19,212 nucleotides of DNA from CAKSFT01 sp045544615 (GTDB lineage: Bacteria; Bacillota; Clostridia; UBA1381), in assembly GCA_045544615.1 (NCBI GenBank), contig JAZPZI010000035.1:1-19212 (forward strand). Direction: 5' to 3'. Numbering within the stretch: position 1 is the first letter of the stretch; each line of letters begins with the position of its first letter. The notes under the pieces are model-generated. The model made no database searches. It had not been told where the DNA came from and was given only the letters and a program-made list of their open reading frames with translations. Below, piece by piece: positions 15,570-19,212 of the stretch. Both the position numbers and the translations under genes were made by a program.

Positions 15570-16668
15570 TGTAGATAGCCTCCGCAATTTTGGTTAAAAA
15601 TCTCTCTCCAATAAATTGAGCCACAGGCAAAGCTACCGCATCGCCCATTGCCTTATATCCGTCATTATAAGTACCGGGAAGAACAAAACTTTCCGGTGCC
15701 CCCATAAGTCGAGCAGCTTCTCGAACTGTCAGCAATCGGGCATGAGTTTCACCATTTTTCTTTACTACCAGATATTGTTTACTGCTACCACCTTCGGGTG
15801 TGCGCAAGCATCCGGCAATTCCGTCAAACCGCAATTCAAGTTGTTGTTCGCCGTGACGTGTTCTGCGGTATCCTGTCACATAAATCGTATCATGTTCGGC
15901 CAACTTTATTTGATGTCGTTCTGGAACAAGCCGCAGCACGCTGTCTTTATCAAAGGGGATATCAGTTTCAACAATATCCTTCAGTGCTTTATGCCGACGT
16001 GGCGGTTTCTCAGTTTTCCACCAAATCCAGTTTGGCAAAGACCGCCCTAACTCTGTTGCAGCTTTATTATGGAGCCAGCACGGAGTTTCACCGATCAGTT
16101 CGTGCGGAATTTGGCACTCTTGCTTTACCGCAATTATGAATACTCTTGGTCTGGATTGCGGAACAAAGTGGGATGCATTTAAAAGAATAGCCCCACACCG
16201 ATACCCTCGATCGACAAGAGCCAAATGAAGGATGCGATAATTATCTCCATGGTTAGTCGAAAGAAGACCGGAGACATTCTCTAACACCAAAATTTTGGGC
16301 TTTACATCCATTTCATCTAAAACTCGCAACCATTCCCATACCAATCCGCTCCTTGAGGCGTGAATACCGCCAATAGAACCAGCTAATGAAAGGTCTTGAC
16401 AAGGAAAACTTGCCCATGATAAATGCGCAAAGGGTAAATCTCTCCCCTTGATGTTTTTAATATCACCAAGAACGAAATGGTTGGTGCCCAAATTTGCCTC
16501 GTATACAGCTGCTTTCTGCTCGCTAATGTCATTTGCCCAGACAGGTTCAAACATACCCTTCAGCCCGCACGCAACAAGACCGCTACCGGCAAAAAATTCA
16601 TGCATTGTCCATGGCGCAGAGGACAAGTCAATCATATCTATTCTGTGTTTGGTGCTTTGAAGCATCAT
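15562..16668 (-). CDS. DNA (cytosine-5) methyltransferase 1
   Basis: A 368-residue C5-cytosine methyltransferase. Motif I is HEFFAGSG (residues 23-30), motif IV is FPCQDLS (88-94, nucleophile Cys90), motif VI is LENV (129-132) and motif VIII is QSRPR (171-175). The target-recognition region spans roughly 190-300, and motif IX is TVREAARLMGAPESF. Motif X reads GDAVALP (from 342) instead of the usual GNAV. The recognition site cannot be deduced. AGGAGG precedes a double ATG; the first ATG overlaps the stop of the HTH gene as ATGA, and the second is also possible. The gene ends overlapping the DUF4928-like gene, its probable restriction partner. Motif I and recognition sequences differ from methyltransferase 2, so the two are not copies. 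Confidence 0.95.
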   Translation of the reverse strand: MMLQSTKHRIDMIDLSSAPWTMHEFFAGSGLVACGLKGMFEPVWANDISEQKAAVYEANLGTNHFVLGDIKNIKGRDLPFAHLSWASFPCQDLSLAGSIGGIHASRSGLVWEWLRVLDEMDVKPKILVLENVSGLLSTNHGDNYRILHLALVDRGYRCGAILLNASHFVPQSRPRVFIIAVKQECQIPHELIGETPCWLHNKAATELGRSLPNWIWWKTEKPPRRHKALKDIVETDIPFDKDSVLRLVPERHQIKLAEHDTIYVTGYRRTRHGEQQLELRFDGIAGCLRTPEGGSSKQYLVVKKNGETHARLLTVREAARLMGAPESFVLPGTYNDGYKAMGDAVALPVAQFIGERFLTKIAEAIYND

Positions 16669-16850
16669 TCTTTCCTCCTGCCTTGTGACCGCTTACCATT
16701 TGTTGGTTTCTCGGCATTTTCAGGAATGATCCAAATGCGGCTCATTCTTGTTGCCCCGACAATTCGATTTTCCTTACATAGCATCTGAACTTGTCGTTCC
16801 GTAATACCCCATTTTTCAGCAGCTTCTTGAACTGTAATATAGCCGTTCAT
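16665..16850 (-). CDS. small helix-turn-helix protein, putative controller of the operon
   Basis: This 61-residue protein has a MerR/excisionase-type winged helix at its start: YITVQEAAEKWGITERQVQ is the helix-turn-helix, followed by the wing RIVGATRMSRIWIIP. It has a basic tail (KRSQGRRKE). Small proteins of this form can bind DNA as regulators or recombination directionality factors. Here it heads the restriction-modification operon and overlaps methyltransferase 1 by ATGA. The promoter about 50 bases upstream contains a palindrome in its spacer. A controller that tunes methyltransferase and nuclease expression is the best reading. The ATG at 16850 follows GGGGTG; a GTG three codons upstream is possible but has no spacing to a ribosome binding site. 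Confidence 0.8.
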   Translation of the reverse strand: MNGYITVQEAAEKWGITERQVQMLCKENRIVGATRMSRIWIIPENAEKPTNGKRSQGRRKE

Positions 16851-16897
16851 TTGAAACACCCCAACGCAATCTCATGTTCTTATAAAAAACCATTATA

Positions 16898-16926
16898 ATT
16901 ATATTCGTTTAAACGAAGTTTGTCAA
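16898..16926 (-). promoter_or_regulatory. consensus sigma-A promoter of the defence operon
   Basis: On the minus strand TTGACA (16921-16926) and TATAAT (16898-16903) are both perfect and separated by exactly 17 bases. A second TATAAT follows directly (16892-16897). It lies about 48 bases upstream of the HTH start codon and is the only strong promoter seen for the seven genes. Confidence 0.88.
16904..16917. promoter_or_regulatory. 14-bp palindromic operator in the promoter spacer
   Basis: TTCGTTTAAACGAA is a perfect palindrome lying wholly between the -35 and -10 boxes and touching the -10 box. A dimer bound here would block RNA polymerase or, for a MerR-type protein, could distort the spacer. 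The adjacent HTH gene product is the natural candidate to bind it. Confidence 0.7.
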
Positions 16927-16952
16927 GGACTTTCACAGAAAAGTAACAATTA

Positions 16953-16981
16953 CCGCCCGTAGGATTTTCTCCCACGGGCGG
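16953..16981 (-). terminator. intrinsic terminator of the relaxase-side genes
   Basis: GC-rich 8-base arms (16953-16960 and 16974-16981) extend inward by four pairs, one a G-T wobble, to a GAAAA loop. On the minus strand TAATTGTTACTTTT follows. The hairpin lies eight bases past the stop of the DUF6061-like gene and insulates it from the defence operon promoter. Confidence 0.7.
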
Positions 16982-16988
16982 CGTATGG

Positions 16989-17234
16989 TCAACTATCCAA
17001 AGGTTTGTATTCGGTTACGGTTTTCAGATAGGTTTCGGGATCGCCGTTCAGTATCAGCTCGGCATACGCTACCGGGTCATTGTAGATCAGATAGTCCAGC
17101 TCTGACCGCTGATACATATTGTCGGCAACCTCATTCTCCACGGCGATTGTGTCAATCGCTATCATGCTGCCGTCATCGAATTTCAGCTCCACACAGGCGG
17201 TATCCATATTGAAAGCACAGGATAGTATTCTCAT
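16989..17234 (-). CDS. DUF6061-like small protein
   Basis: This 81-residue acidic protein begins MRILSCAFNMDTACVELKFD, has a beta-rich N-terminal half (DDGSMIAIDTIAVENEV) and a helical half containing YQRSELDYLIYNDPVAYAEL and NGDPETYLK. I recognise it as a DUF6061-type protein, found on mobile elements of gut Clostridia; no function is known to me. The ATG overlaps the stop of the preceding gene as ATGA, and GGAGG lies nine bases upstream. It is the last gene of the small accessory cluster behind the relaxase and is followed by a terminator. The family name is from memory and should be confirmed. Confidence 0.72.
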   Translation of the reverse strand: MRILSCAFNMDTACVELKFDDGSMIAIDTIAVENEVADNMYQRSELDYLIYNDPVAYAELILNGDPETYLKTVTEYKPLDS

Positions 17235-17530
17235 TGTTCTTGCCTCCTTAATCTTTCGGTGTTTTTCTTTGCCAGTTCGCTTGCCGCCTTGCGGCGGTTT
17301 TCGTCATAGGGGGCTGTCAGTTTGAAGCCGAAGCGCCCCTTGCTGACCTCAAAGGTCAGACATCCGTTTCCATCATCGTCGATCAAACGGCACTCAGAGG
17401 GATATTTCCCGGCGTACTCTGTGAGCCTGTTTTTGAGTGCGGTATTGTAGGTACAGACCTCGATCATGCTGTCTGCTTCATTAAAATAGACGTTTGTAGT
17501 TTTCTGTTTCTTGGAAAGACCTGTTTTCAT
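17231..17530 (-). CDS. conserved hypothetical protein of mobile element
   Basis: A 99-residue protein beginning MKTGLSKKQKTTNVYFNEAD, with alternating strands up to about residue 75 (VCTYNTALKNRLTEYAGKY; CLTFEVSKGRFGFKLTAPY) and a basic C-terminal helix (RRKAASELAKKNTERLRRQEQ). The fold may be a small alpha/beta domain with a charged tail; I do not recognise a characterised family. AGGAGG sits five bases before the ATG. It overlaps the downstream DUF6061-like gene by four bases and probably the upstream 37-residue frame by four bases. The coupling suggests these small proteins act together, perhaps in element maintenance or transfer, but nothing in the sequence shows the role. Confidence 0.7.
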   Translation of the reverse strand: MKTGLSKKQKTTNVYFNEADSMIEVCTYNTALKNRLTEYAGKYPSECRLIDDDGNGCLTFEVSKGRFGFKLTAPYDENRRKAASELAKKNTERLRRQEQ

Positions 17531-17640
17531 AAAACCTCCTGTTTTTCACAATTTTTTCTCAGCTCATCACCTGTAAAAGTGGGCTGTTTTTTGGATGGGG
17601 AGCGCTCAAACGATGTGCGGTACGATTTGAACGCTCCCAT
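17527..17640 (-). CDS. possible 37-residue small protein
   Basis: An ATG at 17640 opens a frame of 37 codons, MGAFKSYRTSFERSPSKKQP then TFTGDELRKNCEKQEVL. It ends in ATGA overlap with the next gene, and that gene's AGGAGG lies within its last codons. This coupling and the basic, non-random composition support a real gene. Against it, no ribosome binding site precedes the ATG, and its first 14 codons coincide with the long inverted repeat at 17598-17640, which might be a control element instead. It begins 36 bases after the relaxase stop codon. Confidence 0.4.
   Translation of the reverse strand: MGAFKSYRTSFERSPSKKQPTFTGDELRKNCEKQEVL
17595..17640. repeat. long imperfect inverted repeat
   Basis: The arms (about 17624-17640 and 17595-17612) match except for a one-base bulge and one or two substitutions; both ends read ATGGG(G)AGCG inward. 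The loop is small. No T tract follows on either strand, so a terminator is unlikely. A DNA-binding site or an RNA structure hiding the start of the following frame are alternatives. Confidence 0.6.
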
Positions 17641-17676
17641 TTGAAAATTTACGATTTTTCCAGCTCTACACGGGAA

Positions 17677-18816
17677 TCAGCGGGCATCGTCCCTGTTGCG
17701 GTTTTTGCTGCGGCTTCCGCTAAAGAAATGCCACAGATTATTACGGGAAATCACATCCTCATAGGTGCGGACTCTGCTGCGGAGACGATCATTTTCCTGC
17801 TCCAGATCCGCTGTGCGGAGCTTGCCACGGACGGACTTGTATTGTGCCAGTTCTGCCTTTACCGCCGACAGTTCCGTTACCAACGATTCAATTTTCGCTT
17901 TCAGATCGGCAATGGTTTTCTTGGCATCCTTCAAGAGCTTTTTCAGCTTGCCTTCCTGCTTCTCCTGCACAACAAACTTCTGCGCCGCCGTAACGAGGTT
18001 TTGAAAGTCCTCTTTGTCAACTGCCACCTTGGAGCTAAGCGGCAGGGGCTTGGCTTCGATTTGTTCCACAGCTTGAATGGAAACCTGTTGCTGCTGAACT
18101 CGCTCGATGCTCTGTTCCAATTCAGCAAGTTCTTCTTTGCGTTTTTCTCGCTTAAATTCCAGAACACTCAGATGCTCCTTGTGTTCGCCTTTCTGCTCCC
18201 ACTCGATGCCATGCTCCAACATAATCTCCGCAAGGGCTTCTTTTTCTTTCTGTACCCACAGGTCACGCTCTGTCAGAGAACGTCCCTCGCCGGTAATGCC
18301 TTGATCGGCAAGCGCCTGTTTCAGAGAAACACGGGTAGAAAGTCCTCGCTTGCTTCCGGTGGTAAAGGGAATGAAGTCGATGTGCAGATGGGGCGTAGCT
18401 TCATCCATGTGGAGGTGGGCAGAATACACATGGAGCTGAGGATTACGTTCCAAAAAGCTGCGGTAGAACTTGTCCAGGATGGTCTTTGCAAGCTCTGCGT
18501 TCTCTCCAGCGGCTCCCATATCGTCTTTGTTGCCTACTTGGAAAATCACTTCATAGAAAGTTTTTTCCTGTTTGCCGTTACGGATTTTTTCGTAGTAGTT
18601 TCCGATACAGCGGTCTTTGCGTTTTTGCTTTGCATTAAATTCTGCGAGAGCTTCATCAAACAGTTGGTGGTACGCTTCTTCGATGGGTGTGTAGCAGTAT
18701 TCGATATTCAGATGGGTGCGAGTCGGGTCTACATTTTCCGCAAGGTAGGTACGGCGGTTGTGAGCAACGACACCGTCACCGGACATTGCGCTGATTGTTC
18801 GTTTTTTAAGCGCCAC
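17677..18816 (-). CDS. MOBV family relaxase (Mob/Pre plasmid recombination protein)
   Basis: This 379-residue relaxase nicks one DNA strand at oriT to start conjugative mobilization. It starts KRTISAMSGDGVVAHNRRTY, the typical Mob/Pre beginning with an HNxR motif (residues 19-22). The metal-binding motif HLHMDEATPHLHIDF is at 134-148. From about 220 to 350 it is a charged coiled coil (KRKEELAELEQSIERVQQQQ and onward), as usual for the C terminus. The GTG at 18816 is the only conventional start before the conserved region, but its GGAGG abuts it without spacing and the frame stays open for 33 codons upstream, so the true start is uncertain. It identifies the right side of the window as part of a mobilizable element or integrated plasmid. 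Confidence 0.92.
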   Translation of the reverse strand: MALKKRTISAMSGDGVVAHNRRTYLAENVDPTRTHLNIEYCYTPIEEAYHQLFDEALAEFNAKQKRKDRCIGNYYEKIRNGKQEKTFYEVIFQVGNKDDMGAAGENAELAKTILDKFYRSFLERNPQLHVYSAHLHMDEATPHLHIDFIPFTTGSKRGLSTRVSLKQALADQGITGEGRSLTERDLWVQKEKEALAEIMLEHGIEWEQKGEHKEHLSVLEFKREKRKEELAELEQSIERVQQQQVSIQAVEQIEAKPLPLSSKVAVDKEDFQNLVTAAQKFVVQEKQEGKLKKLLKDAKKTIADLKAKIESLVTELSAVKAELAQYKSVRGKLRTADLEQENDRLRSRVRTYEDVISRNNLWHFFSGSRSKNRNRDDAR

Positions 18817-19212
18817 CTCCAGTTTTGGGGTAGTTTGATTGAAATACCTTTCGCCGCCGCAGCGGCTGGTTTTGTTACTTTTGCCAAAAGTAACGCAAAA
18901 GCACTTTTGACAGCGGAGCCATCAAAAGAGCATTGCGCTCTCCGAGGGGGTATGCGGCTTCTGCGGAAGCCTCTGCCGTCTTTCTCGGCTTGCAGGTAGT
19001 ACCCACATCCTCAAAATACGGCGTGACCGACAGCCTTTCCGCAACCGAATTTGCTTCAATGCCGCCGCCCACAGGCAGAGAAGATTTTGAAAACCCTCTC
19101 TGCCATCCATCTCCAAATCTGCGAATTTTTCGATGGGGACGGGAGATGCGGTGGGGTCTGTGTCAGCCAATGCTTTGCCTTGTCTGCCGCCCACAGGAGC
19201 GTGGCACGCTCC
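18817..19212. other. non-coding upstream region of the relaxase, candidate oriT
   Basis: No convincing gene is present; the open frames here have unnatural composition. The stretch holds several repeats. A perfect inverted repeat has 9-base arms at 18874-18882 and 18886-18894 (GTTACTTTT/AAAAGTAAC). A small GC stem lies near 18854-18867. GGCAGAG near 19073 is repeated inverted as CTCTGCC near 19098. GCCGCCCACAGG occurs as a direct repeat near 19063 and 19188. MOBV relaxases usually act on an inverted repeat just upstream of their own gene, so oriT is likely here, probably at the 18874-18894 repeat. The right side is cut by the window edge. Confidence 0.45.

Noticed and set aside
17641..18999. 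Plus-strand open frame of 452 codons
   Set aside because: It lies opposite the relaxase gene, has a phenylalanine-, leucine- and cysteine-rich composition typical of antisense to a charged coiled coil, and no ribosome binding site. The minus-strand relaxase explains the region.
18875..19194. Minus-strand frames of 65 and 90 codons upstream of the relaxase
   Set aside because: Arginine-rich, repeat-derived composition with no domain signature, and they overlap each other in different frames and cover inverted repeats. Better explained as a transfer-origin region.

Overview
The window looks like chromosome from a low-to-mid GC Firmicute, most likely a gut Clostridium-class (Oscillospiraceae/Lachnospiraceae-type) bacterium. 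Support comes from strong AGGAGG ribosome binding sites, the AT-rich left half, AraC plus Gfo/Idh/MocA sugar gene clusters, and a MOBV relaxase module with small accessory genes of a kind common in such genomes. The assignment is an inference; no rRNA or tRNA was seen. The text changes character from left (AT-rich) to right (more GC-rich), so the window is probably a mosaic.

Region 1 (1-7900), carbohydrate catabolism. The left edge has three DnaA-box-like sequences and a strong hairpin. Two AraC regulators (247-1071 and 2586-3413, minus) are each divergent from oxidoreductase genes. A GH109-like Gfo/Idh/MocA protein (1190-2419) stands alone before a bidirectional terminator. Three further, mutually different Gfo/Idh/MocA proteins (3547-6456) form one tight operon. 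A cytoplasmic sialate O-acetylesterase-like SGNH hydrolase (6530-7882, minus) converges on them across a two-hairpin terminator. Together they suggest intracellular oxidation or remodelling of acetylated (amino)sugars.

Region 2 (7900-11350), a patchwork. An RmlD-like SDR and an acyl-CoA thioesterase are expressed divergently from two near-consensus promoters. They are followed by a graveyard of gene remnants: an ABC exporter lacking its N terminus and Walker A, the C-terminal tail of RsgA fused onto it, an unidentified tail, and the C-terminal part of a LURP-one-related protein.

Region 3 (11399-16930), a seven-gene defence operon on the minus strand. The order is HTH controller, C5-cytosine methyltransferase 1, DUF4928-like putative restriction enzyme, Vsr nicking endonuclease, C5-cytosine methyltransferase 2, DUF262 protein, MAE_28990-type HEPN protein. 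Genes overlap (ATGA, 8 bp, TAATG twice) or are separated by at most about 35 bases. It is driven by a perfect TTGACA-N17-TATAAT promoter whose spacer holds a 14-bp palindrome, probably the controller's operator. It reads as a restriction-modification module fused to a second methyltransferase/DUF262/HEPN module, and is the most interesting system here.

Region 4 (16950-19212), mobile-element backbone: a MOBV relaxase, two small coupled hypothetical genes (one DUF6061-like), a possible 37-aa leader gene, and an upstream non-coding stretch rich in inverted repeats that may contain oriT. The defence operon is probably cargo of this mobilizable element, whose other end and integrase are not visible.
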